Shown here in pieces: positions 9,189 to 19,527 of a DNA stretch of 64,000 nucleotides. Below the pieces are notes generated by a model. The model saw nothing but the letters and a program-made list of their open reading frames with translations, ran no database searches and was not told the origin of the DNA. The translations under genes and the position numbers were made by a program. Position 1 is the first letter of the stretch, and each line of letters begins with the position of its first letter. Where the stretch lies: the NCBI GenBank assembly GCA_047967505.1, contig CM106540.1, one strand, 5' to 3'. This stretch comes from Dipteris shenzhenensis. Lineage: Eukaryota; Polypodiophyta; Polypodiopsida; Gleicheniales.

Positions 9189-9919
9189 TGTTAGATATCA
9201 ATGCTCCACTCTCGTGTAACTACACGGGAACCAGCTAACTCTACTTGTAAGCCCCCCATATGAGGAGAAGGCATTTGAGTAGCTCGGTTATCCGGTAGGT
9301 CTTGGTTTGGACACCAGATGGGGGCCATGTGTGGCCTGATGGCTGGACGGCTTCAGATAGAGTTGGCACACCGCCAACTAGGCTACATGCAAGTGCGGGA
9401 AGGCATCCCATGACTGACCGCACTGAGGGTAGATGGAGCGTTTCCTCGGGCAGTCCACTCTCGGGTTGTGGGGCCCGTTTGGAGCCCCAGATGATCTTGG
9501 ATGGCTATAGGCCGAATGGAGACCGTAGGTTAGTTGCTCTAATCTGCGCCACGGTTCTATTGTGTGGTCGGTGGCCTATTTCGGAACCGACCTCCAGTCG
9601 GCCGGTTTAGGCGGACTGGGTCGGTCTCCCGATTGAGCCTAACCGACTACGATTGGTGGCTATATAAGAGCAAGCCCGTACAGCCCATTTCATCACTAGC
9701 TATAGCAACCCTGATTCCTTAGCATCCAGCCTCTGTCATCTACTGTTTCCAGCACGCCATCGAAGCTCCTCTGACAGGAGCGCACGGTTGGGAGGTAGCG
9801 CCATCTATTGTATCAGTTCTAGAGTAATGAAATTTTTGATTCTCCATACTATCTGTTTTCTCTCTTGCGTACGAGATCATGTTACCTGTTGAGCACAGAC
9901 GTTGTATTATTTTCTTACA
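9189..9919 (+). repeat. 5' LTR of copia element
   Basis: Starts TGTTAGATATC and ends CTTACA. A TATA box (CTATATAAG) is at about 9660. The box TGTAAG, C-run, CATATGAGGAG is at 9246-9267, near the start of U3, and recurs in other LTR families in the window. Confidence 0.93.
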
Positions 9920-9931
9920 TGGTATCAGAGC
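9920..9931 (+). other. Primer-binding site (initiator tRNA-Met)
   Basis: TGGTATCAGAGC directly abuts the LTR end. It is complementary to the 3' end of plant initiator methionine tRNA, the usual primer for copia minus-strand synthesis. Confidence 0.9.
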
Positions 9932-9989
9932 TTGGGCTCTAGCAAGAAGATTTGGTAGTGTGTTTCTGTTTGCGAGCAGATTATGAGAG

Positions 9990-10577
9990 ATGGTCCAGCC
10001 CGCAAGACTGCGAATCCCACCATTCGGTGAAAGCGGAAAGTTGGACGGCACTAACTATCCACTCTGGAAGTTTAAGATGAAGACCATCCTAAGTGTATAC
10101 GAGCTTTGGGATACTGCTATTGGGGTGGATGTGAAGCCGGTTGCGAGACCGGATCCAGCCAATGCAGGACAACAGATAGTATTAATTGCGAATGAGATTC
10201 TCGCGTGGACAAGAAGAAATGCAGATGCGCTGTGTTCTATTGTTTGCAGTGCAAGTGATTCCGTCATGGCGTTAATTCAACATGTCACCACAATGGAGGA
10301 GGCATGGACGGTCTTGAAAAATCAGTACGAGACCACGAATGAGACACGGATTCAGAATCTGGAGACTCAACTTGCGAACGAGAAATTGTCTGAGTCTGAA
10401 GCGGCAGAGAAGTTCATCACTAGGGTGAAAAATTTGCGCGATCAGATGACTGCGATTGGCATCACCATCACTAGCGATAATCTAGCACGAAGGTACATAC
10501 GGATTCTCCCACCAAAGTACGACGGTCTTGTTACGGCGCTGAATACGCAGAACAGAAATCGGTCTCTCAACTTTTGA
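9990..10577 (+). pseudogene. copia gag, N-terminal part
   Basis: A 195-codon frame. KLDGTNYPLWKFKMKTIL near residue 18 is the DUF4219-like start of copia gag. The rest (ETRIQNLETQLANEK..., then FITRVKNLRDQM) is the UBN2 capsid region. It ends in a premature stop at 10575-10577, and capsid/nucleocapsid sequence continues in a different frame from 10574. The start ATG at 9990 lies 58 bases after the primer-binding site, as expected for the polyprotein start. Confidence 0.85.
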
Positions 10578-11265
10578 GGATTTCAGCACGATGCTTCTGG
10601 AGGAGGAGATGCGTCAAAACACGAGGACTGGAAAAGATTCGGCTTTCTATGTTGGATCAAAGAAAGGTAAGGATAAGGACTCTGGTAAACCATCTTCTTC
10701 TTCTGATAAAAAAAGAAAGAAGAAGATCAAGTGCTTCTATTGCAACAAGGCAGGGCACAAGCAAAATGAGTGCCGGAAGAAGATTCCAGATGAGAAGAAC
10801 GGAGTAAAGAAAGAGTCCAACAACAGCGCGCAGGCAGTACCAGTAGAGCTGTTTGTAGCAATTGAGGAGATTTGCACAGAGGCAGTTCATGTACCTGCGG
10901 ATGAACCTTGGATTATTGACAGTGGTGCATCGCGCCACATGACCAGTCGGAAGGATTGGTATACCTCTCTACAGCCGGTAGGGAATGACATCTTGGTAGC
11001 AGTCGGCAATGATGCGAAATATCCAGCAAAAGGAAAAGGTACAATTGCTCTCAAGTCAGATGGAGTTGTAAAACAGTTGTTCGATGTTCTTTATGTGCCA
11101 GATATCAAGAGGATTTGTCCGTTTCTGCGATCACGGATCGGGACCTCAAAGTTCAATTCGATAAGAATGGTGCACAGATCTTTGATCTTCAAGGAAAGGT
11201 CGTTGGTAAAGGTACACGGCGCAACATCTATGAACTCTCAGCTTTCAGTGCTTGAGCCGATGTGA
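10574..11265 (+). pseudogene. copia nucleocapsid and protease
   Basis: The frame from 10591 has the zinc knuckle CFYCNKAGHKQNEC (CCHC) at residues ~49-62, then the protease active site WIIDSGASRHMT at ~108-119, and LYVPDIKR. After that the frame departs from the family: the expected continuation (SVSAITDRDLKVQFDK-like) is in another frame around 11125-11260. So there is at least one frameshift before the GAG-pre-integrase domain. Confidence 0.85.
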
Positions 11266-12166
11266 AGAACACTAAGCTGTGGCATGAGAGGTTTGGTCAT
11301 CTAAACCTTAGTTCTTTAAAGGAGATGCATAAAAGTGGAATAATTGCAGTCCTATCAAAAATTACAGATCTGTCCGATGTACGTGAAGCTTGCATGATGG
11401 GCAAGCAGCATCGGCAGCCCTTTCCTAAAGAGGCCAGTAGGGCAAAGGCTTCTTTAGAGCTCGTTCACACGGACCTCTGCGAAAAATGGAGATGGAAGCT
11501 TTGGGTGGTTCCTACTACTTCATGACGCTGATTGACGACTACAGTAGAAGGATATGGATATACTTCGTGAAGACTAAAGACGAGGCTTTTAGTAAGCTCA
11601 AAGTAATGGTCGAGAAAGAAACGGGGAAGAAGGTGAAGAAGTTGAGATCAGACAGAGATGGAGAGTTCACATCAACTAAATTCGAAAGTTACTGCAAAAG
11701 TCACGGGATCAAGAGGCAGAAACCCCCGTCACATACATCACAGCAAAATGGAGTAGCAGAGCGCAAGATGCGCGTCATCTGCGAAATGGGCAGGAGTATG
11801 ATGAAAGGGAAAGACTTGCCAAAGACTTTCTTGGCTGAAGCATGTAACACGGCAGTTTACATTCTGAATCGTAGCTACACGAAGGCTGTGAATGAGATGA
11901 CTCCACTACAGGCCTTTTCTGGTAAGAAACCTTCAGCTGCACATTTCAGAGTTTTTAGATGTGACTATTTTGTGCATGTACCTAATGCTAACAGGACCAA
12001 ATGGGAACCGAAGAGCCGGAAGTGTATTTTCTTGGGCTACAGTGAAGAGGCGAAGGGTTACTGTCTATATAACCCTGCTACCAAGAAGGTAATAGTAAGT
12101 CGTGATGTGGTCTTTTCAGAACAGCCGCATCAATTGGAGGAGGATGCTTCCTTCCCAGACAACTAG
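11262..12166 (+). pseudogene. copia GAG-pre-integrase and integrase
   Basis: 11262-11525 encodes LWHERFGHLNLSSLKEMHKSG (GAG-pre-integrase HHCC) and reaches the first catalytic aspartate (VHTDLC). A frameshift near 11485-11515 moves the reading to the frame of 11486-12166, which has SYYFMTLIDDYSRRIWIYF, KLRSDRDGEF (second aspartate) and QQNGVAERK (catalytic glutamate). The C-terminal part ends KCIFLGYSEEAKGY. All three D-D-E residues are present, so only frame damage inactivates it. Confidence 0.88.
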
Positions 12167-13300
12167 GACCAAGATATCCATCCAATACAACTACCAACAG
12201 CAGACCGAACTCCTCCAACGGTGCTTGGGAGGATTCAAGATAAAGAAGAGAAAGAAGAGCCTGCAAACCACAACGGCAATGGCCATTCCCAAAGTGGGTA
12301 AAGCAGCTTTTTGACGGTAGAGAACCTCCAGCCATTGAGGAGGAACCATCCGAACACCGCCGGTCCAAGAGATTAGAGGAGCAAAGAAGGGCGCATGAAC
12401 ACTTGGTTAACTACGCTTTGATGACAGATGTGATCCGTACTGACGAATCCAAGTGTCTTAAAGAGGCACAGGGTGATGATAGGTGGATGGAGACTATGCA
12501 GTCGGAGTATGGCTCCATAATGAAGAACAACACTTGGGACCTTGTGGATCGTCCATCAAAACGCAAGGTAATTGATACCAAGTGGGTGTATAAGACCAAG
12601 TACAAGTCCGACGGCACGTTGGATAAGTACAAGGCTCGGCTCGTGGCAAAAGGATTTGCACAGGTACATGGTTTTGATTATGAGGATACTTTTGCTCCCA
12701 CAACTCGACTAACCACAATTCACAGTGTTTTGGCTTTAGCAGCCCAAGGAAGTTGATCCGTGTTTCAGATGGATGTAAAATGCATCTTTCTGAATGGAGA
12801 TCTCAAGGAGGAGGTATACGTGGAACAACCACTAGGTTTTGTTTCCCAATTCAGAAGGTAAAGTCTGTAAACTAAAGAAGGTACTTTACGGACTGAAATA
12901 GGTCCCACGAGCATGGTATCAGCGGATTGATGCCTACTTTCTGCAAAACGGATTCAGGAGGAGTCCATTTGATGCAAATTTGTATATCTTCAGAGAAGGA
13001 GACGTGTGTATGATCGTGGTCCTTTATGTGGACGACCTTGTCATAACAGGGAACCATGAAGAGAAGATCTCGCAGACAAAGCATTTGCTAGGAAGAGAGT
13101 TTGAAATGACAGACCTGGGACTGATGCATTTCTGTTTGGGGATTGAAGTTTGGCAAGAGCCAAAATAGATCTTCATTTCACAGCTGAAGTATGCTGGAGA
13201 GATACTGAAGGCATTTGGCATGGCTGAGTGCAAGACAGTTGGCACCCCTATGGAGGTTGACATGAAGCTCTCAAACTCATCACCACTGGTGGACGAAAGA
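12167..13300 (+). pseudogene. copia reverse transcriptase
   Basis: The frame of 12403-12756 holds the RT start (DTKWVYKTKYKSDGTLDKYK, ARLVAKGFAQ) and stops at a TGA at 12754-12756, where the family reads through to QMDVKSAFLNG. That segment follows as [20 protein letters not shown]. After another shift near 12850, KVCKLKKVLYGLK with a TAG at ~12898 precedes PRAWYQRID. YVDD is intact at 13025-13036 (VLYVDDLVITG). A further stop follows at about 13166. Confidence 0.88.
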
Positions 13301-13314
13301 AGTACAGAAGGCTT

Positions 13315-13959
13315 GTGGGCAGTTTGACTTACTTGTGCAACACATGGTCGGACATCAGTTTTGCAACTGGTGTACTAAGCAGGTTTTCCAATAAGCCCCA
13401 GGAGACCAATTGGAGGGCAGGGATGTGGGTGCTGAAATACATCAAAGGCACACTTGATTATGGCATCACCTATACCAAGGGCAACATCTTGATCGGATTC
13501 TATGACTCGGATTGGGCAGGAGACGTGGACAGCAGGAGATCAGTGACAAGTTACTGTTTCTCACTTGGATCTGGAGCTGTGTCATGGGTCAGCAAGAAGC
13601 AACCCATAGTTGCTCTTTCTTCTACCGAGGTTAAGTACAAATCAGCATGCTTTGCTTCTTACGAGACAGTGTGGTTGAGGAGGATTTTAGGGGACATGGG
13701 TGCAGTGCAGAACAAGCCTATGCAGTTATCATGTGACAATCAGAGTTGCATGGCGATTGCAAAGAACCCTGTGTTCCACGCTCGCACAAAACACATTGAG
13801 ATTCAATATCACTTTGTACGCGAGCTCATCATGGATGGAGAGGTCGACTTGGTGTACTGTCTGACTACAGAAAATGCTACGGACATCTTCATGAAGGCTC
13901 TTGGAAGAGACTTGTTGGAGAGGCATCTTCATCGACTTGGCATTGGCCCGAAAAAGTAA
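13315..13959 (+). pseudogene. copia RNase H
   Basis: A 214-codon open frame. SLTYLCNTWSDISFATGVLS, GFYDSDWAGDVDSRRS (catalytic aspartates), SWVSKKQPIVALSSTEVKY (catalytic glutamate), SCDNQSCMAIAKNPVFHART and KHIEIQYHFVREL are the copia RNase H motifs in order. ALSSTEVKY differs from the usual TEAEY. The stop lies just upstream of the polypurine tract. Confidence 0.9.
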
Positions 13960-13977
13960 GTTCACTTGCGGGTGGAC

Positions 13978-13987
13978 ATTGAGGGGG
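13978..13987 (+). other. Polypurine tract
   Basis: ATTGAGGGGG immediately upstream of the 3' LTR, the primer for plus-strand synthesis. The LTR's first bases read GGG in place of TGT, so the boundary is blurred by about three bases. Confidence 0.8.
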
Positions 13988-14712
13988 TAGATATCAATGC
14001 TCCACTCTCGTGTAACTACGCGGGAACCAACTAACTTGTAAGCCCCCCATATGAGGAGAAGGCATTTGAGTAGCTCGGTTATCTGATAGGTCCTGGTTTG
14101 GACACCAGATGGGGGCGATGTGTGGCTTGATGGTTGGACGGCTTCAGATAGAGTTGGCACACTGCCAACTAGGCTACATGCAAGTGCAGGAAGGCATCCC
14201 ATGACTGACCGCACTGAGGGTAGACGGAGCATTTTTCGGGGTAGTCCACTCTCGGGTTGCGGGGCCCGTTTGGAGCCCCAGATGATCTCGGATGGCTGTG
14301 GGCCAAACGCAGACCGTAGGATAGTTGCTCTAATCTGCGCCATGGTTCTATTGTGTGTGGTCGGTGGCCTATTTCGGAACCGACCTTCAGTCGGTCGGTT
14401 TGGGCGGACTGGGTCGGTCTCCCAATTGAGCCTAACTGACTACGACTGGTGGCTATATAAGAGCAAGCCCGTGAAGCCCATTTCATCACTGGCTACAGTA
14501 ACCCTAATTCCTTAGCATCCAGCCTCTGTCATCTACTGTATCCAGCATGCCATCGAAGCTCCTCTCACAGGAGCGCACGGTTGGGAGGCAGTGCCATCTA
14601 TTGTATCAGTTCTACAGTAATCAAATTTTTTATTCTCCATACTATCTGTTTTCTCTCTTGTGTACGAGATCCTGTTATCTGTTGAGCACAGACGTTGTAT
14701 TGTTTTCTTACA
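13985..14712 (+). repeat. 3' LTR of copia element
   Basis: Aligns along its length with 9189-9919 and ends CTTACA before the target duplication AGGCA (14713-14717). A TATA box (CTATATAAG) lies at about 14453. Compared with the 5' copy it lacks a few bases near 14030 and has GTGTGTGG for GTGTGG near 14355. Confidence 0.93.
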
Positions 14713-14717
14713 AGGCA

Positions 14718-15650
14718 TTCGGTAACAAAATGATGTATGTCTTTTCGCATAGCTGGCCAATAGAAATACCTCTCTAAAGCCTGAGTGGTAGCGACAATTC
14801 CTCTATACCCAGCATATGGAGGTGCATGTCATTCCTCCAGAATCTTTTGCCTCATCTCTCGGGTGATGCATAGGTAGTCATCTTTCATTAGATACCATCT
14901 TTCAGGGAATAGTGACTGGTGGACTGCCCCTCTTGCATTTGCTGCCAAATCTCACCAAAATATCCGTCATTGGCATATTGCTCTCTCATGTCTTCCAAGT
15001 CCCTATGATAGCTAATAGTCACATTATTCACTTGGGGTCTTCGAGACAAAGCATCTGCCACTCTGTTCTGTGCTCCCGGAGTATGGACAATCTGAAAACG
15101 ATACATTGACAGCATATTTGCCCATTTCATGTGCTTCTTGGAGAGCTTAGTCTGAGTTAAGAAATATCTCAGACTTTGGTGATTAGTCTTTACTGTATAG
15201 TCTGCACCCAAAAGATAATGCTTCCATGTATGGAGGGCATGAATCACAGCCAACAACTCTTTCTTGTAGATTCCCAAGTATCTCTCGGCATCTCGTAGTC
15301 TCCGGCTTTCATAAGCCACTAATGACCAGAAAAAGAAATCCCTCCTTAATTCCAATTTTTGAAGTGGATGTGCAGGCCATAGTGGACCAATACAAGAACA
15401 ATGAAGTGAGCAGTTCTTCATTAATAAAGGTTACTGCAGTTTCGAATTTAGAGGAAAACGGTCCGAAAGCGAAATAGAGTAGATACAAAGAACAGAAGTC
15501 TCTAGTCAGCAAACTCTCTAGAGGCATCACAATCCACATCAAAAGGCTGATACAAATCAGGAACTTTAGAATTAGTTTTGTGGTTAGCTTCTCTTTGAGT
15601 GTAGTGAATTCTTTCATTTGTGCAGTACCTCATCTGAAAGCTGCATTTTT
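14718..15650 (-). pseudogene. Ty3/gypsy RNase H and integrase zinc finger
   Basis: Minus strand, reading 15421 down: LRRDFFFWSLVAYESRRL, RYLGIYKKELLAVIHALHTW (RNase H, catalytic E in YKKELLAV), TVKTNHQSLRYFL, FQIVHTPGAQNRVADALSRR, then the H2C2 integrase start: AGYRGIVATTQALERYFYWP and IHHFVTEC at the copia junction. The last residues continue on the other side of the nested copia element as CLTCQKVKYDRRKALGLLMP, which completes the zinc finger. A second open stretch (15309-15617) covers the RT-RNase H connection. Several frames are involved. Confidence 0.85.
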
Positions 15651-16922
15651 CTTTGTCAAGTCATGAAGTGGAGCGGCGATATTTGCAAAATGCCTGATAA
15701 ATCTTGTGTAATATGAATACATGCCTAGGAAACTACGGACGTCATGCACAATTTTCAGCTCTGGCCATTCCTAGATGGTTTGGTCGGATCCATCCGTATC
15801 CCAACCTCAGATATTATATGCCCCAGATAGTGGATCTCTTCAAAAAAGAATTCACTTTTCTTGCTGTTTGCATAGAGCTGATGATTACGTAGCTCTTGGA
15901 AAACAGTAGCAAGATGCTCCTTATGCTCTTCTTCGGACTTAGAAAAGATGATTATGCCATCGAAGAAGGTACATGTGAACTATCTATAGGGTTGGAAGAT
16001 ACGATCCATCATTCTATTAAAGGTGGCTAGGCATTCATTAACCCAAAAGGCATCACCAAATATTCATATAGCCCAAAAGTAGTGTCGAAAGGCTTTCTTG
16101 TGCACATCCTGTGGCTGTATCCTACTTGGTGATAACCACTCTTCAAGTCTATCCTGTTGAAACTGAGGTGCCATTGAGTTGGTCCAGCACATCATTGATG
16201 CGCGGAATTAGGAATCTATTCTTGATGGTCATCTCATTTAGTGCGTGATAGTCAATGCACATACGAAATCAACCATTCTTCTTCTATACAAGAAGTACAG
16301 GGGAACAAAAGGGAGAGGAATTGGGCTGAATCAGCCCTTTGGACAACAAGTCTTGCACTTGGGCCATGATTTCATCTCGTTGAGTTGCACTAAATCTGTA
16401 CGGGGGCCTGTTATGTGGCTCATTGCCAAGAATAAGCTCTATGCCATCGTCTTCAGGTCTCTCAAGGGGTAACTGCCTGGCAAAGCATCAGAAAAACAAA
16501 TCTTAAAAGTGTACAAGAAACTGAAATTTATCTTTATCTGCCTCATTCATTTCAGCATGCATTTCAATCTCTCTTTCTTTTATAAAAACCATATACGCTG
16601 CAATTGCAGACTTTATTGCTTTTCCAATTGAAACATTAGATACAATGGGGATGGTCTCCCCTATATTCTTGGCCACCATAGGCCCTATGTACAAACTCAA
16701 GCACTCTTTCAAGAAGGGTTAACTTCATTGCCTTGTGATGAAACCAATGCATTCTGAAAACTACATCATGATGTTTAAGTGGGGAAATGAAGAAATCCTC
16801 CTAATCAACATAACTCTGTACATGAAGACAGAGCTTCCCAATCAAGGCCGTAACAGGCACAGGGTTCTCACAAAACATCTGGTGAACATCAAGGGACCTG
16901 CCCAACTCTTCCGTCTTTATTA
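15651..16922 (-). pseudogene. Ty3/gypsy protease end and reverse transcriptase
   Basis: Minus strand from about 16830 down: a protease-like ISPLKHHDVVFRMHWFHH, then EPHNRPPYRFSATQRDEI, QVQDLLSKGLIQPNSSPFCS and [19 protein letters not shown] (RT fingers). Next come VMPFGL and the active site, read as FFDGIIIFSKSEEEHKEHL (15956-15967). The family's catalytic pair is DD, and here it is DG. HYLGHIISEVGIRMDP follows. Stops and shifts are frequent. It is the upstream continuation of the gypsy sequence at 14718-15650. Confidence 0.82.
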
Positions 16923-17760
16923 TGTAAACTACTCTGTGCTTTTATCACTTTAGACAATGGAGTCTTACAGCTTTATTTTAATAGAAACTGCTGCAAATTT
17001 CCCACACACATAAATGCTGTAATTTAGAGATTGCAGAGGAGGCTGAATTCATATTTACACAGCTTAACAATTGCGAACAACAAATTGAGATTGAGGGGCC
17101 AAGACGGCGCGCCCCCCCCCCCCCCCCCCCCCGCTTATCTAGGCTCACTTTATTTCTTGAAATAGGAGATACAAGATCAAGACTAGGACTCAGACATATG
17201 ATTTGGGTACAACTGTATAGAGATATAGATAATAGAGAGAGAAAGACTCCAAGGCTATAGTAAGAAAAACTCGAAAAAATGCCCTGTAGGCTAGAGAGAG
17301 AAATCTTGAAAGGAGTTATACTTTTAGAGAAGAGTGTGTTATGGCTGCCCCCAAGCTGAGAGTTGAAAAGCAAATGTTGCTGCAGTTCGAGAGGTGCAGA
17401 GAGGTTGTTTTTTGCAAGAGGCTGGAACAGTAGAGAGAGAGTATGCTGTTCTAGAGAGAGAGAGCCTAGAGAGGAGAGAAGTTCTGCAGCTAGAAAGAGA
17501 AGGATGCTGTGGCTGCTCACAGGCCAGGAGAAGGAGAGGGGAGGCTGTCGTCGCTGTTCCAGAAGCGCTGAGAAGAGAATGATGCCTGTAGGAGAGGGGC
17601 TGGAACAGTAGAGAGAGAATGTGCTGCAGTAGAGAGAGAAGGTGCTGGAGAGGAGGTGGCTGAACCCCAAAGGGTGGAGGAGGGATGCTGCATCAAGGGA
17701 GAGAACGAGGGACTGAAATGGACGTTGGATTTTTGTGCTGGGAAAGGCCTTCTTTTATAG
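16923..17760 (-). repeat. LTR copy A (3' LTR position)
   Basis: Reads TGTAAACTACTCTG on the plus strand. It contains a run of ~22 C at 17111-17132, GA-rich repeats (AGAGAGAG with GCTGCAG) at 17400-17650, and on the minus strand a TATA box CTATAAAAG at 17752-17760. Upstream U3 may extend to about 17990. Open frames here (for example 230 codons, minus, 16978-17670) are products of the low-complexity repeats and are not supported as genes. Confidence 0.55.
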
Positions 17761-18011
17761 GCTCAGCCCACCCTTTGCCCAATTAAGAAAGGGGGCCTGG
17801 CCTCCCTGATTTTGGTGGGCTGCATAAGGGCTGTAGTTTCTATAGTGACAAGTGGTGCCATGGTCCATGCATGGCCTTCCACATGTCCCCACAAGCTGCC
17901 ATGTGTCTCATGCGCTGCCATGTGGCTATACCACATGTCAAGGCTGCCATGATGGCAAGATTGACTCAATGAAGGAAGGACTCAACAAGAGAAAGCACGG
18001 ACCACTCCTAA

Positions 18012-18023
18012 GCTCTGATACCA
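18012..18023 (-). other. Primer-binding site (minus strand)
   Basis: GCTCTGATACCA on the plus strand is the reverse complement of TGGTATCAGAGC. It lies two bases from the end of LTR copy B, as in plant copia-type and TRIM elements. Confidence 0.8.
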
Positions 18024-18025
18024 AC

Positions 18026-19000
18026 GTAAACTACTATGTGCCTTTATCACTTTAGACAATGGAGTCTTCAGCTTTATTTTAATAGAAACTGTTGCAAATT
18101 GCCCATACAAATAAATGCAGTAATTTAGAGATTGCAGAGGAGGTTGAATTCAGATTTACACAGCTTAACAATTGCTGACAACAAATTGAGATTGCAATAT
18201 TGTTGAGGGGCCAAGAGGGGCCCCTCCCCTTATGGAGGCTCACTTTATTTCTTGAAATAGGAGATACAAGACCAAGATGCAAGCACCTTCCAAACTGAGA
18301 ACTCAGTTATTGACTGGACTTAGACAGATGATTTGGGGACAACTGTAGAGAGATAGAGACAATAGAGAGAGAAAGGCTCCAAGGCTGGGGCTGACAGAGA
18401 ATCGGCTTTTGGCCATCCCATTGGACAAGGAAGAAACCAACAATCACTACTTCCAAAGATAGCAATATCAACATGAAATTGTGCTGCAAATGAGATAAAC
18501 TTGAAATTACAGACTCCCCTCATGACTTGACTCTTGTGGAGATGGAGTCCTTGATTCATCTGCAGCCCCCTTGGGTGGGAAGACTGAGATCATGTGGCTG
18601 CAGTAAGAAAAACTCAGAAAAATGCCCTGTAGGCTAGAGAGAGAAAGCTTGAAAGGGGTTATACTTTTAGAGAGAGAGAGTGTTATGGCTGCCCCCAAGC
18701 TGAGAGATGAAAAGAGGATGCTGCTGCAGCTTCAGAGGTGCAGAGAGAGGCTGTTTTCTGCCTGGAGAAGAGGCTGGAACACTAGAGAGAGAGTATGCTG
18801 TTCTAGAGAGAGAGAGCCTACAGAAGAGAGAGAAAGCCTGCAGCAAGAAAGAGAAGGATGCTGTGGCTGCTCACAAGCTAGGACAAGGAGAGGGGAGGCT
18901 GTTGCTGTTCCAGAAGTGCTGAGAAGAGGCTGATGCCTATAGGAGAGGGGTTGGAACAGTAGAGAGAAGATGTGCTGCAGTAGAGAGAGAATGTGCTGCA
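18026..19000 (-). repeat. LTR copy B (5' LTR position)
   Basis: Aligns with copy A through the GA-rich repeats but carries an extra ~270-base section (about 18250-18600) with a different sequence. It stops in the middle of a GTGCTGCAG repeat, where copy C begins. Confidence 0.55.
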
Positions 19001-19190
19001 GTAAACTACTTGTGCTTTTATCACTTTAGACAGTGGAGTCTTATAGCTTTATTTTGATAGAAACTGTTGGAAAGTGCCCACACACATAAATGCTGTAATT
19101 TAGAGATTGCAGAGGAAGGTGAATCTAGATTTACAGAGCTTAACAATTTCTGACAACAAATTGAGATTGCAATATGGTTGAGGGGCCAAG
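19001..19190 (-). repeat. LTR copy C (truncated)
   Basis: About 190 bases matching the first part of copies A and B (GTAAACTACTTGTGC to GAGGGGCCAAGAGG). It ends abruptly at the gypsy protease fragment. Confidence 0.55.
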
Positions 19191-19395
19191 AGGTTAGAAC
19201 ATTCTTCACATAATCGATCCGTGGGTTGACTTGCTTATGCCAGGGCATGCCGAGAATTACATCTGACCCTTGGAGTGGTGCCACCATGAAGGGTAGATGA
19301 TCCAAACACCACGGAAATAGTCTAGTCAATGAAACATATTGAGGACACTTACATTCGAGACTTTGGTTTGGTGATGCTTGCCATTGGAGCAAAGT
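19191..19395 (-). pseudogene. Second Ty3/gypsy protease fragment
   Basis: Minus-strand frame: LECKCPQYVSLTRLFPWCLD, HLPFMVAPLQGSDVILGMPW and HKQVNPRIDYVKN. This is the C-terminal half of a gypsy protease (DVILGMPWL motif). It is more intact than the protease-like stretch at ~16.8 kb, so it belongs to a different copy or family. Cut on its downstream side by the LTR cluster. Confidence 0.7.
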
Positions 19396-19527
19396 CAGGT
19401 ATCTTCCAGAAGTACCCGCTTCTTATGCCTTTGTGTAAGCCTTTGTGTAAGTACCTGCTCCCCTTGGTGTCTTCAAGATTCATCTTTGAGTAGGCCCCTT
19501 ATCTCTGCTTGGTTAGCCTTTTTTTTT
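19396..19527. other. Spacer with a short TTTGTGTAAG duplication
   Basis: CCTTTGTGTAAG is repeated directly at about 19430-19453. A run of T (19520-19527) leads into the 189-base array. Confidence 0.4.

Larger units (their letters stand above)
9189..14712 (+). mobile_element. Complete Ty1/copia element nested in gypsy
   Basis: A 5.5 kb LTR retrotransposon with 731- and ~728-base LTRs, an initiator-Met primer-binding site, gag, protease, integrase, reverse transcriptase and RNase H in copia order, a polypurine tract and a 5-base target duplication. It is inserted in the HHCC zinc finger of a minus-strand gypsy integrase: the gypsy reading FVTEC lies at its right and the rest of that zinc finger at its left. 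The coding part has several stops and frameshifts (for example near 10577, 11260, 11500, 12756 and 12890), so this copy cannot move by itself. LTR differences are scattered substitutions and small indels, indicating an insertion of moderate age. Its gag resembles that of the element at 35.9-39.5 kb. Confidence 0.95.
16923..19190 (-). mobile_element. TRIM-like cluster of three LTR copies
   Basis: Three direct copies of one LTR-like sequence start GTAAACTAC at 16924, 18026 and 19001 (this is the LTR's 3' end, read on the plus strand). A minus-strand primer-binding site abuts the second copy, so this is a minus-strand retroelement with its 5' LTR at right and 3' LTR at left. Only about 250 bases lie between the primer-binding site and the left copy's TATA box, leaving no room for coding domains. 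The third copy covers only ~190 bases and is joined in mid-repeat to the second. The cluster separates two gypsy protease-like fragments. No target duplication was found. Confidence 0.6.

Noticed and set aside
17111-17132. Poly-C run as a quadruplex or regulatory element
   Set aside because: A homopolymer inside a decayed LTR. Slippage or sequencing noise is the simpler explanation.
16978-17670. 230-codon minus-strand frame
   Set aside because: Produced by CT-rich LTR repeats. It lies entirely inside LTR copy A.
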